From the NCBI GenBank assembly GCA_018268255.1, contig JAFDWX010000001.1:62001-126000 (forward strand): 64,000 nucleotides of DNA. The letters are read 5' to 3'. The position numbers and the translations under genes are program-made. The notes below the pieces were generated by a model. It had not been told where the DNA came from and ran no database searches. It worked only from the letters and a program-made list of their open reading frames with translations. Origin of the DNA: Armatimonadota bacterium (GTDB lineage Bacteria > Armatimonadota > Fimbriimonadia > Fimbriimonadales > Fimbriimonadaceae). Shown piece after piece: positions 50,597 through 59,210 of the stretch (position 1 is the stretch's first letter; each line of letters starts with the position of its first letter).

Positions 50597-51193
50597 ATGA
50601 CGAGGGCAAGGCTGGCGATCCTGGTTGGTCGGACCGGGAGAGGTTCCAACATGATGAACCTGATTCGTGCTTGTCAGCAAGGGCGGATCGAGGGAGATGT
50701 ATGCCTGGTGGTCTCTCCTGTGGCCCAAAACCCTGCCAGCATGCTTGCGACAAGCGAGAACATCAGAGTTGAGGTCCTAGATCCCAAAAGTCCCCACTAC
50801 GCTCAAGCGCTCCTGATCCTGCTCCAGTCGGCCGAAATCGACATGATTTGCCTGGCTGGGTACATGAACCTTCTGCCGACCACCATTCTCCAGCATTTTC
50901 CCAATCGAATTCTCAACGTCCACCCAGCGCTGCTTCCCAAGCATGGCGGAAAAGGGATGTACGGGCACCACGTTCACCAATCGGTTCTCGATTCAGGTGA
51001 AACGGAGACTGGCGCAACGATTCATTACGTCACCGAGAACTATGACGAAGGCGAAATTTTGGTTCAGCTCGAGTGTCCTGTGATGCCGAATGACACGGCC
51101 GATATCCTTGCCGCGCGTGTACTGGAACTAGAGCACCAAGCCTATATTCAGGGAGTCAACCTTGCCTTACACGCCCGAGCACTCGCCCACTGA
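50597..51193 (+). CDS. purN: Phosphoribosylglycinamide formyltransferase
   Basis: 198 residues. The family pattern is clear: LAILVGRTGRGSNMMNLIRA (glycine-rich GAR-phosphate loop), CLAGYMNLLPTTIL, and the signature ILNVHPALLPKHGGKGMYG, where the Asn and His bind the folate formyl group, followed by TGATIHYVTENYDEGEIL with the catalytic Asp. It transfers the formyl group of 10-formyl-THF to GAR. The end overlaps plsC by 32 nt. Confidence 0.95.
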   Translation: MTRARLAILVGRTGRGSNMMNLIRACQQGRIEGDVCLVVSPVAQNPASMLATSENIRVEVLDPKSPHYAQALLILLQSAEIDMICLAGYMNLLPTTILQHFPNRILNVHPALLPKHGGKGMYGHHVHQSVLDSGETETGATIHYVTENYDEGEILVQLECPVMPNDTADILAARVLELEHQAYIQGVNLALHARALAH

Positions 51194-51866
51194 GGAAAGC
51201 GCTGCGCTACGCTTTTGGCGACCTTTTCTGTATGCCTTCGCCCGAGTGGCATTCCTCCTGCTCGGCCCAGTGCGTCGGATTGGAAACGTTCCGCCAGCAG
51301 ATGGTCAGGGCCTATTGCTCCTGGCTAATCATCGATCTGATTGCGACCCGATCATAGTGCAATTGGTTTGCCGCCGCCATGTCGTGTTTATGGGCAAGCA
51401 AGAGCTCTTTGAAATGCCCAGCATCGGATGGTTTATGAAGCTGTGGATGGCCTTCCCGGTCAAACGAGGCGAGCCTGACCGATCCTCGCTCAAGCATGCT
51501 ATCAAAATGGCGAAGGCTGGGTTCTGCGTTTGCGTGTTTCCGGAGGGCCAACTTACGGAAACGCACAAATTGCAGCCGTTGCTCCCAGGAGTCAGCCTCA
51601 TCGCGCGCCAAGCAGAAGTACCTGTTGTTTGTTTGGGCCTGCGTGCGACTGAGCGAATTATGCCGTACGGAAAAGTCATCCCCCGGCCAGCTTTCGGATG
51701 GGTCGAGGGTCATTGGGGTGAGCCAAGAACATTCAGCCGCGAATCCAGCCCTGAGGAGGTCATGGGATGGGCGACGCAGGAGCTCCTGCGTCTGAGCGGA
51801 GAGTCCGAAGGTCCTGACTCCGCAACCCCGGACTTAAAGCCTGCGTCAGACGATGGCAATGGGTAG
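51162..51866 (+). CDS. plsC: 1-acyl-sn-glycerol-3-phosphate acyltransferase
   Basis: 234 residues from a TTG at 51162. PlsC-family motifs: LLANHRSDCDPIIV (the H-x4-D catalytic motif), FMGKQELFEMPSIGWFMKLW and VFPEGQLTETHKL. A hydrophobic helix (YAFARVAFLLLGPV) anchors it to the membrane. It acylates lysophosphatidic acid or related lipids. The first ~11 codons overlap purN, which suggests coupling; a downstream start is possible. Confidence 0.88.
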   Translation: MPYTPEHSPTEESAALRFWRPFLYAFARVAFLLLGPVRRIGNVPPADGQGLLLLANHRSDCDPIIVQLVCRRHVVFMGKQELFEMPSIGWFMKLWMAFPVKRGEPDRSSLKHAIKMAKAGFCVCVFPEGQLTETHKLQPLLPGVSLIARQAEVPVVCLGLRATERIMPYGKVIPRPAFGWVEGHWGEPRTFSRESSPEEVMGWATQELLRLSGESEGPDSATPDLKPASDDGNG

Positions 51867-51873
51867 GACACTG

Positions 51874-52338
51874 ATGCTTGATGCGCCCCTCACCAGCGGA
51901 GAGAAAACACTCGCAGGAGCATTGAACCTCGCGGCAATCCCGATGCCGTACGTAGGGCCCGTTATCGGTTTGGTGATTGGTTCCCAGTCAAAGTTCGTTC
52001 GGTTCCACGCGTTCAGATGCCTCATCGAGCAGATTTTTGCAACTGCACTCACCCTATTGGTCGTCGCTACGTCTCTGGGCTATTCGATCTATACGATGGT
52101 GAAAAATGGTGTCTTCGACCATGGAATTGATGTCAGCAAAATCGACTGGGTTACTCTACTGATCAAAAGCGCGATTACATGGATTGCTTTTGGGTTGTGG
52201 AATTTGTGGAACGTTGTAAATTCTGTGTTGGACGCCATTCAAGCATTTTCCGGAGCACTGCCACGGCGTTTCGGCTGGTGTGCTCGACGCGCCGCCCGCC
52301 TGAGTGGAATCATGACATTGCCGCAGAGCCAGGGCTAA
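51874..52338 (+). CDS. DUF4870-like membrane protein
   Basis: 154 residues from the ATG at 51874 (an in-frame ATG at 51853 would overlap plsC). The N-terminal SGEKTLAGALNLAAIPMPYV, then GPVIGLVIGSQSKFVRFHA, matches the DUF4870/Tic20-like pattern, with two or three further hydrophobic helices (TALTLLVVATSLGYSIYTMV). The role of the family is unknown. The C-terminus is basic and soluble. Confidence 0.6.
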   Translation: MLDAPLTSGEKTLAGALNLAAIPMPYVGPVIGLVIGSQSKFVRFHAFRCLIEQIFATALTLLVVATSLGYSIYTMVKNGVFDHGIDVSKIDWVTLLIKSAITWIAFGLWNLWNVVNSVLDAIQAFSGALPRRFGWCARRAARLSGIMTLPQSQG

Positions 52339-52353
52339 AGCGAGAAGGTCGAT

Positions 52354-52794
52354 ATGAACGAGGAAAGGGCACAAAATGAACATGCCGAAGAAACGACATG
52401 GGCTTGGCGCAACCGAGTCCCGATCCAGTTGCTGGGAATTCTTATAGGCGGGTTGATCGGCGCGGGCATCGGCGTGAAACTCTCTGGAACAAGCCAGTTT
52501 CCCACCGGGCTCGCAGGGCTGCTCGGGTTTCTTTTTGGTGCTTTGCTCGCCAATATCGTTACCGGCATCATCGTTCTCGACACTCGGCGAAGCATCAACA
52601 AGGTTCAAGCCTACGTCGTTGCGCTCGCGACACCTTTGGGCGCTTTTGCAGGAAGTGGAATGAACTACCTTGGCAACTCTGTCAGCAGTTGGGTGTACGC
52701 AGGTATCGGTGCGATCGTGGCGATGGTCGGCGCAGTTCTTTCTACCGGCACGGTCATTGGAATTCTTAACTTCATCGAACGTGTTCGAAAGTGA
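52354..52794 (+). CDS. Small membrane protein
   Basis: 146 residues, mostly hydrophobic with about four helices, including LLGILIGGLIGAGIGVKL, LAGLLGFLFGALLANIVTGI and GIGAIVAMVGAVLSTGTVIG. The N-terminus is polar. Abundant glycines in the helices suggest tight helix packing. No family assigned. The 22-bp gap to the convergent gene has a weak hairpin only. Confidence 0.6.
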   Translation: MNEERAQNEHAEETTWAWRNRVPIQLLGILIGGLIGAGIGVKLSGTSQFPTGLAGLLGFLFGALLANIVTGIIVLDTRRSINKVQAYVVALATPLGAFAGSGMNYLGNSVSSWVYAGIGAIVAMVGAVLSTGTVIGILNFIERVRK

Positions 52795-52816
52795 GAGATC
52801 CAGTCATGGGGTGACT

Positions 52817-54004
52817 CTAGATTCTGTCTCGAACCCTCTTGAAGGCCTCGAGGGCGAACCCCAAGTCCTCTTCGGTGTGCGCGGCGCTCGGCATGGTGCG
52901 CAACCTGGCTTTGCCTCTGGCTACCGTGGGATAGGCGATGGAGAGAGCAAAAACGCCTTCGTCCCAAAGGGCTTTCTCCATCTGCTGCGCCTTACCCTCA
53001 TCGCCGACAAACACCGGAGTAATCGGAGTTTCGCTTCCCATGGTGTCGAACCCGGCCTCGGCCAAATGAGATTTCCACCAACGAGTATTGTCCCACAGCC
53101 GTTTCATGGGCTCTGGATCGTTCTCCATTATGTCGAGCGCGGCAATTAGAGCTGCTGCGACCATCGGCGGATGCGCCGTACTAAAAAGATACGGTCTGCC
53201 ACGATTGATCAACCAGTCCTTGAGCAACGCTGAGCCCGCGATATAGCCTCCAACCACGCCGAGAGCTTTGCTGAGCGTTCCGAGTTGAATATCCACTCGA
53301 CCGTACAGGTCAAAGTGGCTTGCCGTACCAGCACCGTTTTTTCCCAAAACGCCGCTCGCGTGAGCATCGTCCACCATCACAAACGCGTTGTATCTCTCAG
53401 CCAACTCGACGATTTGTGGAAGCGGAGCGATATCGCCGTCCATGCTAAAAACACCGTCGGTAATGATCATTCGCTTTTTGAACCCCTGGGTGTTTTTGAG
53501 AATCTGCTCCAGGTGATCCATGTTCTTATGGTCATAGACAAAGCCTTCGCTCTTTTTGTATTTGGCAGGCGAAAGGCGAACCCCGTCGATGATGCTGGCG
53601 TGGTTCAGCTCGTCACTAATGACAACGTCTTCGGGAGTAAGAACTGCCGGGATGCAACCGCTGTTGGCCGTGAAACCGCCCGTGAATACCAGAACTGCTT
53701 CGACTTTCTTGAACTTGGCAAGTTTCCGCTCAAGCTCATCGTGAACGGACATCGTCCCTCCGATCCAGCGAACTGCTCCTGCGCCCACTCCCCACTTTTC
53801 AATCGCTTCTTCGGCAGCCTGGCGCACCTTCGGGTGATTCGCCAACCCCAGATAGTTATTGCTGGAGAGGTTCACCACCTCTTTGCCGTTCATTTTCACC
53901 CGACCGCCTGCAGGCGATTCGAGGATTTTGGGGCTCTTGTAGAGGTTCTGCTGCTTAAGGGACTCGATCTCCGAGCCGAGCCAGGATTGCAACTCGGTAT
54001 TCAT
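52817..54004 (-). CDS. kbl: Glycine C-acetyltransferase (2-amino-3-ketobutyrate CoA ligase)
   Basis: 395 residues from the ATG at 54004. Alpha-oxoamine synthase family: VVNLSSNNYLGLANHPKVRQ, GGTMSVHDELERKLAKF, DELNHASIIDG, VMVDDAHASGVLG and the PLP Lys in LGTLSKALGVVGGYIAG. Length and pattern fit Kbl, which with threonine dehydrogenase converts threonine to glycine and acetyl-CoA; BioF/SPT relatives are the alternative. No tdh gene is adjacent. Confidence 0.9.
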   Translation of the reverse strand: MNTELQSWLGSEIESLKQQNLYKSPKILESPAGGRVKMNGKEVVNLSSNNYLGLANHPKVRQAAEEAIEKWGVGAGAVRWIGGTMSVHDELERKLAKFKKVEAVLVFTGGFTANSGCIPAVLTPEDVVISDELNHASIIDGVRLSPAKYKKSEGFVYDHKNMDHLEQILKNTQGFKKRMIITDGVFSMDGDIAPLPQIVELAERYNAFVMVDDAHASGVLGKNGAGTASHFDLYGRVDIQLGTLSKALGVVGGYIAGSALLKDWLINRGRPYLFSTAHPPMVAAALIAALDIMENDPEPMKRLWDNTRWWKSHLAEAGFDTMGSETPITPVFVGDEGKAQQMEKALWDEGVFALSIAYPTVARGKARLRTMPSAAHTEEDLGFALEAFKRVRDRI

Positions 54005-54109
54005 GGTTTGAACTGAGTGTATCTGGAATTGCAAACACCGTGAACCGGGATTTTCGAGTCTAAACCGCTGGGTTTTCCACAGCAGGCTGGTACCATCTCG
54101 AAACGCGCA

Positions 54110-54736
54110 ATGATCGCAATCGTGGACTACGGTATGGGGAATCTAGGCTCCATACAAAATATGATCTGGAAAATCGGCGACGAGTCGATTATTACAAGCG
54201 ATCCCTTGATCATCAAGCGTGCGCGAAAACTGATTTTGCCGGGCGTCGGCGCATTCGATCGAGCGGTTCAGAACTTACGAAGCCGCGGTCTGATGGATCT
54301 TCTCCACGACCAAGTCGAAAAAGAGGCAAAGCCAATCTTGGGCATCTGCCTTGGAATGCAGCTTCTGAGCAAGTCGAGCGAGGAAGGCGAACTCCCTGGG
54401 TTCGGGTGGATTGACGCACACACCCGAAGGTTCCATGTTGAAGAGGACGGCTTAAGGGTTCCTCACATGGGTTGGAATCAGGTTACAACTACCCAGGTTC
54501 ATCCACTCACGCAAAACTTGCCAGAAGATCCGCGGTTCTATTTCGTGCACACCTACCACGTCGCCTGTGAACGACCCGAGGACGTTTTGGCAACATGCCA
54601 CTACGGAATTGATTTCCACGCATCGATCGGTCGAGATCATATTTGGGGCACCCAATTCCATCCTGAAAAAAGCCACAAATTTGGTCGAAAACTCCTGCAA
54701 AACTTTGTTGAGGCGCCATGTTTGCGACCCGTGTAA
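54110..54736 (+). CDS. hisH: HisH-type glutamine amidotransferase of a sugar amidation locus
   Basis: 208 residues. The glutaminase active site is intact: ILGICLGMQLLSKSSEEGE with the Cys nucleophile and GTQFHPEKSHKFG with His and Glu. The N-terminus IVDYGMGNLGSIQNM is HisH-like. In this position, followed by a HisF-like gene lacking Asp11 and an N-acetyl-sugar amidotransferase, it most likely feeds ammonia to sugar modification rather than to histidine synthesis. It overlaps the HisF-like gene by 19 nt. Confidence 0.88.
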   Translation: MIAIVDYGMGNLGSIQNMIWKIGDESIITSDPLIIKRARKLILPGVGAFDRAVQNLRSRGLMDLLHDQVEKEAKPILGICLGMQLLSKSSEEGELPGFGWIDAHTRRFHVEEDGLRVPHMGWNQVTTTQVHPLTQNLPEDPRFYFVHTYHVACERPEDVLATCHYGIDFHASIGRDHIWGTQFHPEKSHKFGRKLLQNFVEAPCLRPV

Positions 54737-55482
54737 TCCCCGTTTTGCTCCTGCAAGGCACTCGGCTGGTCAAAACCACCAAATTCCGAGAACCACGATA
54801 TCTGGGTGATCCGCGAAATGCGGTTCGGATCTACAACGAACGAGAAGTAGACGAGCTTGTCCTGCTGGACATCCAAGCTTCGCTCCACCATCGAGAGCCC
54901 GATCTGGACCTGATCAAGGAAATTGTGAGTGAGGCATTCATGCCCGTCGCTTACGGCGGTGGAATCAAATCGCTCGAACAAGCTCGTTCGATTTTGCAGG
55001 CAGGCGTAGAAAAGGTGGTGTTCTCTACCGCCGCTGTCGAAGATCCAGAAATGATTTCGCGATGTTGCCAGGAATTTGGAGCGCAGAGCGTAGTTGCCTG
55101 CATTGACGTGCACCAAAACGGTGAAGATTACGAGGTCATGACCAAAAATGCCACCCATGCGACGCACAAAAAACCAGTGGAACTGGCGTGTGAAATGCAA
55201 GCGCTCGGGGTAGGCGAGATTATTGTAAATTCAATTGATCGTGACGGGACGATGCAGGGATACGACACTCGCCTGCTACAATCCGTTACTGGAGCGGTTA
55301 CGATACCGGTGGTTGCCTGCGGCGGAGCAGGTTCCCTCCGCGACATGGCCCGTGCGGTTCAGATTGCCGGTGTCAGCGCGGTTGCAGCCGGAAGTTTGTT
55401 TGTGTATTACGGAAAATTGAGGGCAGTTCTCATCAACTACCCTGACCAGGACGAATTAGAGCTTGTGCTCGGACGACGATGA
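54718..55482 (+). CDS. hisF: HisF-like ammonia-channelling subunit of a sugar amidation locus
   Basis: 254 residues of the HisF/HisA barrel family. The HisF N-terminal catalytic Asp (position 11 in Thermotoga HisF) is replaced: VIPVLLLQGTRLVKTTKF has Leu there. The second catalytic Asp is kept in ACIDVHQNG, and the phosphate loops YGGGIKS and VACGGAGS are present. The LLL variant is known from HisF2 proteins of LPS loci, where HisH2/HisF2 supply ammonia to WbpG/PseA-type amidotransferases. It overlaps both neighbours. Confidence 0.9.
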   Translation: MFATRVIPVLLLQGTRLVKTTKFREPRYLGDPRNAVRIYNEREVDELVLLDIQASLHHREPDLDLIKEIVSEAFMPVAYGGGIKSLEQARSILQAGVEKVVFSTAAVEDPEMISRCCQEFGAQSVVACIDVHQNGEDYEVMTKNATHATHKKPVELACEMQALGVGEIIVNSIDRDGTMQGYDTRLLQSVTGAVTIPVVACGGAGSLRDMARAVQIAGVSAVAAGSLFVYYGKLRAVLINYPDQDELELVLGRR

Positions 55483-56654
55483 TTAAACTGGAGCAGCAAA
55501 CTGCGGCGGAGATTCAGAACACGAACTCCGGCTATCGCATGTGCACGCGTTGCATCATGGATACGTCGGACCCTGAAATCGTGTTTGACGTCGAGGGTGT
55601 GTGTAACCATTGCCATCAGTACGAGCACCAGCGCAAGACAGTTATGGTCGATCCCAAAGACCGCAAGCGCCTCTTGGAAGATTTGGTCAAATCCATTCAG
55701 GAGGAAGGTCAGGGCAAAGAGTATGACTGCCTTATCGGCGTGTCTGGAGGTGTCGATTCCACTTACGTCGCTTACCTGACTCGCGAACTTGGTCTGAAGC
55801 CCTTAGCGGTTCATATGGACAACGGCTGGAATTCCGAACTGGCCGTCACGAATATCAAGAAGACCCTGGACCACCTCGGAATCGACCTATACACCGAAGT
55901 CTTGGATTGGGAAGAGTTTCGCGACCTCCAGCTTGCCTTTCTCAAAGCGAGCACACCCGACAGCGAAATCCCCACGGACCACATCATCACAGCCACGCTC
56001 ATGGCGATCGCCAAGAAGTATCGGATTAGAACAATTTTGATGGGGAGCAACGTCAGCAGCGAGGGAATTCTGCCGAGAATGTGGTCCCAGGGCATCCGTG
56101 ACTGGCGTTACATCAAATCTGTGCACGATCTTTTTGGCACCCAGCCCATGAAGAGCCTTCCGCACGCGAACTTGACATCCTTCATTCTTTCTAGAACCGT
56201 TTGGAAGCAACGGTGGGTGAATATTCTCGACATGATCGACTACGATAAGGCGCGGGCAATGGACACCATCCAACGCGACCTTGAGTGGGTCTACTACGGT
56301 GGAAAGCACTACGAATCCGTCTACACCCGCTTCTTCCAAGCCTACATTCTTCCGCAGAAATTCGGGTACGACAAACGAAGAGCGCATCTCAGCACCCTGG
56401 TGCTCAGTGGAACGATCACACGCGAGCAGGCTCTGGAGGAAATAAAGGAGCCGACCTGCGAGCCGGAGTTGCTACGCCATGACCGAGCGTTTGTTATCAA
56501 GAAATTTGGGATCAATGAAGCTGAATTCGAGCGAATTATGAACCTGCCGAAGAAGACGATTTATGACTATCCTGCTTACGAGAATGCGTGGTTTCTTCAC
56601 GTGTTCCGGACGATCTATCGTCTGCCTCGGCTGCTGAGGGCGCGGCGTGCCTAA
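55479..56654 (+). CDS. N-acetyl sugar amidotransferase (WbpG/PseA-like)
   Basis: 391 residues. The N-terminal metal-binding-type cysteines CTRCIMD and CNHC are followed by the PP-loop ATPase motif IGVSGGVDSTYVAYL and by TILMGSNVSSEGILPRMWSQ, LPHANLTSFIL and the C-terminal half of the family. Enzymes of this group amidate an acetamido sugar, as in acetamidino groups of surface polysaccharides or pseudaminic acid derivatives. It is coupled to hisF2, and with the downstream polymerase-like and glycosyltransferase genes points to a surface glycan carrying an amidine-type group. Confidence 0.9.
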   Translation: MIKLEQQTAAEIQNTNSGYRMCTRCIMDTSDPEIVFDVEGVCNHCHQYEHQRKTVMVDPKDRKRLLEDLVKSIQEEGQGKEYDCLIGVSGGVDSTYVAYLTRELGLKPLAVHMDNGWNSELAVTNIKKTLDHLGIDLYTEVLDWEEFRDLQLAFLKASTPDSEIPTDHIITATLMAIAKKYRIRTILMGSNVSSEGILPRMWSQGIRDWRYIKSVHDLFGTQPMKSLPHANLTSFILSRTVWKQRWVNILDMIDYDKARAMDTIQRDLEWVYYGGKHYESVYTRFFQAYILPQKFGYDKRRAHLSTLVLSGTITREQALEEIKEPTCEPELLRHDRAFVIKKFGINEAEFERIMNLPKKTIYDYPAYENAWFLHVFRTIYRLPRLLRARRA

Positions 56655-57990
56655 TCTGCTGATTTCTACTTCAGTTATCCGCAGCCGTCTTGTCGCACTC
56701 GCGCTTTGCTTAATCTATTGCGTGGTGCTTAATCTGTCGCACCAGTTCGTGGAATCCGATCTGTTCTCGTACCAGGGAGTGATTTTCAACCCGCCGCGGA
56801 TCGAATTTGTGCTCTTTGCCTACGTGTTAAGCCTTGCGCCCGCACTCTGGCTTCCCCTCAAGCTTCAGCAAACCTCTGATTTGGCGCAATGGGTGATGTA
56901 CATCACCCTACTTGTTCCCTGTGTGTTCTTTCCATTCCACGTGAGTGAACGCCCGCCTGAAGAAGTCTTGACGATGGTCACGATGTTCTTCCTCTCGTAT
57001 GTTCTCTTCTCCTGGATGCTCCTGCGGCTCGAACCGATACGGTTGAAACCGATTCGATTTAGCCACGAAGCCTTTTCCTGGTTCCTGCTTGTCGCCATCT
57101 TTCTGTGCACGGTGATGGTCGGAGCGCAAAACGGATTTCAGCTGAAGCTTTCAATGGATGATGTCTACCAGCGACGCCTTGAGGCTCGCGATGCTGTGGC
57201 AGGAGGATCACTCGCAGGATATGCGCTCGCGTGGCTCGCAGGCAGCTTCGCACCGATAGGGATTGTGTACGGCTTGGTGCGTCGCCATTTCTTTTTGGTC
57301 GCCGCAGGTGTGGTAGGGCTCGTTTCAATCTTCTCCTTCAGCGGAACAAAGTCCTCGCTGTTCACGCCCTTGGTCATGCTGCTCCTGTTTTGGATCGTCC
57401 GGAGTGGGAAGCAGACCTATTCGAGGCTGATGCTGGTTGGCACCATCGCGCTGATCTCCATCAGTGCTCTGCTCTGGACCAAGATCGAGAATCCAATCTT
57501 GTCAGAGTCCTTTACCCGGAGACTTCTGATCTCCAAAGGGGTGTCCACCGCATTTTATTGGCAGGAGTTTCAGGATGACCCCATGTTCATGCGCGACTCG
57601 ATGTTCGCACGATTGGTGGGCATGCAGGATGAGTTACCCAAAACTTTTCGCATCGGAATCAAATATGGCAAGGGAGACGCGGAGAACTATAACGCAAATG
57701 CCTGGGCTTCGGCGCAGGCCAATTTTGGATATACAGGTTTCTTCCTTTGCTCCATCGTGGCAGCGCTTGTTCTCAAAATCATGGATGGGTTTGCCAAGTA
57801 CGGGAATTTCGACGTGCTCTCGGTCGCGTCGGCCTTCTTTGCAATTGTGTGGGGCGAGCAAGCCATGGAATCGAGTTTCTTAAGCTCAGGGGTGATCGTG
57901 ACGCTGGGCCTCATGTTTCTTCTTAGCGGCACAGCACTGACCGTTCGTAAAGCCAACCCAGCTCTTCCAGGAGAAATTCAGCCTGCATGA
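56647..57990 (+). CDS. O-antigen polymerase-like polytopic membrane protein (Wzy-like)
   Basis: 447 residues with about ten hydrophobic helices, including RLVALALCLIYCVVLNLSH, FFLSYVLFSWMLL, FFLVAAGVVGLVSIFSFSG and FGYTGFFLCSIVAALVLKIM. A hydrophilic loop follows the middle of the chain. Its position between a sugar amidotransferase and a glycosyltransferase and the helix pattern suggest an oligosaccharide repeat polymerase. Wzy proteins vary so much in sequence that this rests on context. The GTG start overlaps the upstream gene by 8 nt and the end overlaps the downstream one. Confidence 0.7.
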   Translation: MPNLLISTSVIRSRLVALALCLIYCVVLNLSHQFVESDLFSYQGVIFNPPRIEFVLFAYVLSLAPALWLPLKLQQTSDLAQWVMYITLLVPCVFFPFHVSERPPEEVLTMVTMFFLSYVLFSWMLLRLEPIRLKPIRFSHEAFSWFLLVAIFLCTVMVGAQNGFQLKLSMDDVYQRRLEARDAVAGGSLAGYALAWLAGSFAPIGIVYGLVRRHFFLVAAGVVGLVSIFSFSGTKSSLFTPLVMLLLFWIVRSGKQTYSRLMLVGTIALISISALLWTKIENPILSESFTRRLLISKGVSTAFYWQEFQDDPMFMRDSMFARLVGMQDELPKTFRIGIKYGKGDAENYNANAWASAQANFGYTGFFLCSIVAALVLKIMDGFAKYGNFDVLSVASAFFAIVWGEQAMESSFLSSGVIVTLGLMFLLSGTALTVRKANPALPGEIQPA

Positions 57991-59111
57991 AGAGAATCGT
58001 CGAGGTCTGCTCCGCACATCCCAGCGACGATGGCAGGGTGAATCAAAGAAGTTCGAAAGCGCTTGCGGACTCTGGATACGAAGTGCACCTGATCGCGACT
58101 GATCCAGCGACCGAGCCCTACGTTCAAAATGGAGTGACCATCCATCCGCTCCCGCACATTCCGTCATCGCGAGAGAGGATTAAACGGCGAGCGGAAGTTG
58201 CTCGTCTGGCCCGGAGCCTTCAACCCGACTTCTATCATGTCCATGAGCCCGAGCTCCTCGCGGATGTACTGAAGGTCGCGAAGTCGGTCCCTGTGATTTT
58301 TGATGTCCACGAGCTCTACGTCGATGTTCTTCTAGACCGTGATTGGCTTCCGAAACCTGCGAGACCTTTCGTAAGAGCGCTCTGGGACCGCTACGAGCGC
58401 ACTCTGATCTCAAAGTGTGCGGGGGTCATCGTAGTGACGGAAGGGGTTGCTGCACGGTACCGCGCCATGCGAGACGATGTCGTTATCGTCGCCAACTTTC
58501 CCGACCTCACCGACCACCTTGCAACTCCTCAACCTGAGCGCGATGGATGCCACTGCATCTTCAGCGGAACTCTGAGCGAAAATCGAGGACTCCTTGAACT
58601 CGTTGCGGCGATGGGAATCCTGAAGAAGATGGGATCGCCTGCGACTCTGCGGATCGCTGGCAAAGGTTCAGAAGGATTCCTGGCGAAGCTGGAGAGCAAG
58701 ATCGCCGAAAATGACGTGTGCGACCGGATCCAGGTGACAGGGCCTTATGCTCGACTCGATGGAATCCAGATGAGCAATGCCGCCAGCATCGGAATGGTTC
58801 CACATCTCCCGTACGGGAATAACATGGTAGCGTGGCCGGTGAAGATGCTCGACTACATGGCTCTCGGGCTGCCTTTGATCTACAGCGACATTGCGCCGCA
58901 TCAAGAGCTTTTGATGGGAGCGGACGTCGGCATCGCGGTTGACCCTACTCGCACCGAGTGCATCGCAGAGGCGATTCAGACAATGATTGACCACCCTGAA
59001 AAAGCACTTCAGTGGGGCAACAACGGGCGAACGCTCACGCACACAAAGCTCAACTGGGATGTCGAAAAACGCAAGCTCATCGACCTGGTCCAACGCCTGA
59101 TCGGGCGATGA
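57987..59111 (+). CDS. GT4-family glycosyltransferase
   Basis: 374 residues, GT-B fold. N-terminal domain: VCSAHPSDDGRVNQRSSKAL and FYHVHEPELLADVLKVAKS; C-terminal domain: CIFSGTLSENRGLLELVAAM, LRIAGKGSEGF and the late MALGLPLIYSDIAPHQELL. It probably adds a sugar to the repeat unit of the surface glycan built by this operon, being translationally coupled to the Wzy-like gene. Acceptor and donor sugars are unknown. Confidence 0.88.
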   Translation: MKRIVEVCSAHPSDDGRVNQRSSKALADSGYEVHLIATDPATEPYVQNGVTIHPLPHIPSSRERIKRRAEVARLARSLQPDFYHVHEPELLADVLKVAKSVPVIFDVHELYVDVLLDRDWLPKPARPFVRALWDRYERTLISKCAGVIVVTEGVAARYRAMRDDVVIVANFPDLTDHLATPQPERDGCHCIFSGTLSENRGLLELVAAMGILKKMGSPATLRIAGKGSEGFLAKLESKIAENDVCDRIQVTGPYARLDGIQMSNAASIGMVPHLPYGNNMVAWPVKMLDYMALGLPLIYSDIAPHQELLMGADVGIAVDPTRTECIAEAIQTMIDHPEKALQWGNNGRTLTHTKLNWDVEKRKLIDLVQRLIGR

Positions 59112-59210
59112 TCCACGCAATATTGCGAGATCGGAGACTAAATTTCGGTAATCCAACGCGGACACACTTTCTACAAAACACCAATTCCGCTGTAGACTGG
59201 TGGGATACCC

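Noticed and set aside
54110-55482. HisH/HisF as the histidine biosynthesis pair
   Set aside because: The first catalytic Asp of HisF is missing, and the operon continues with a sugar amidotransferase and glycan genes; hisC and hisG lie elsewhere.
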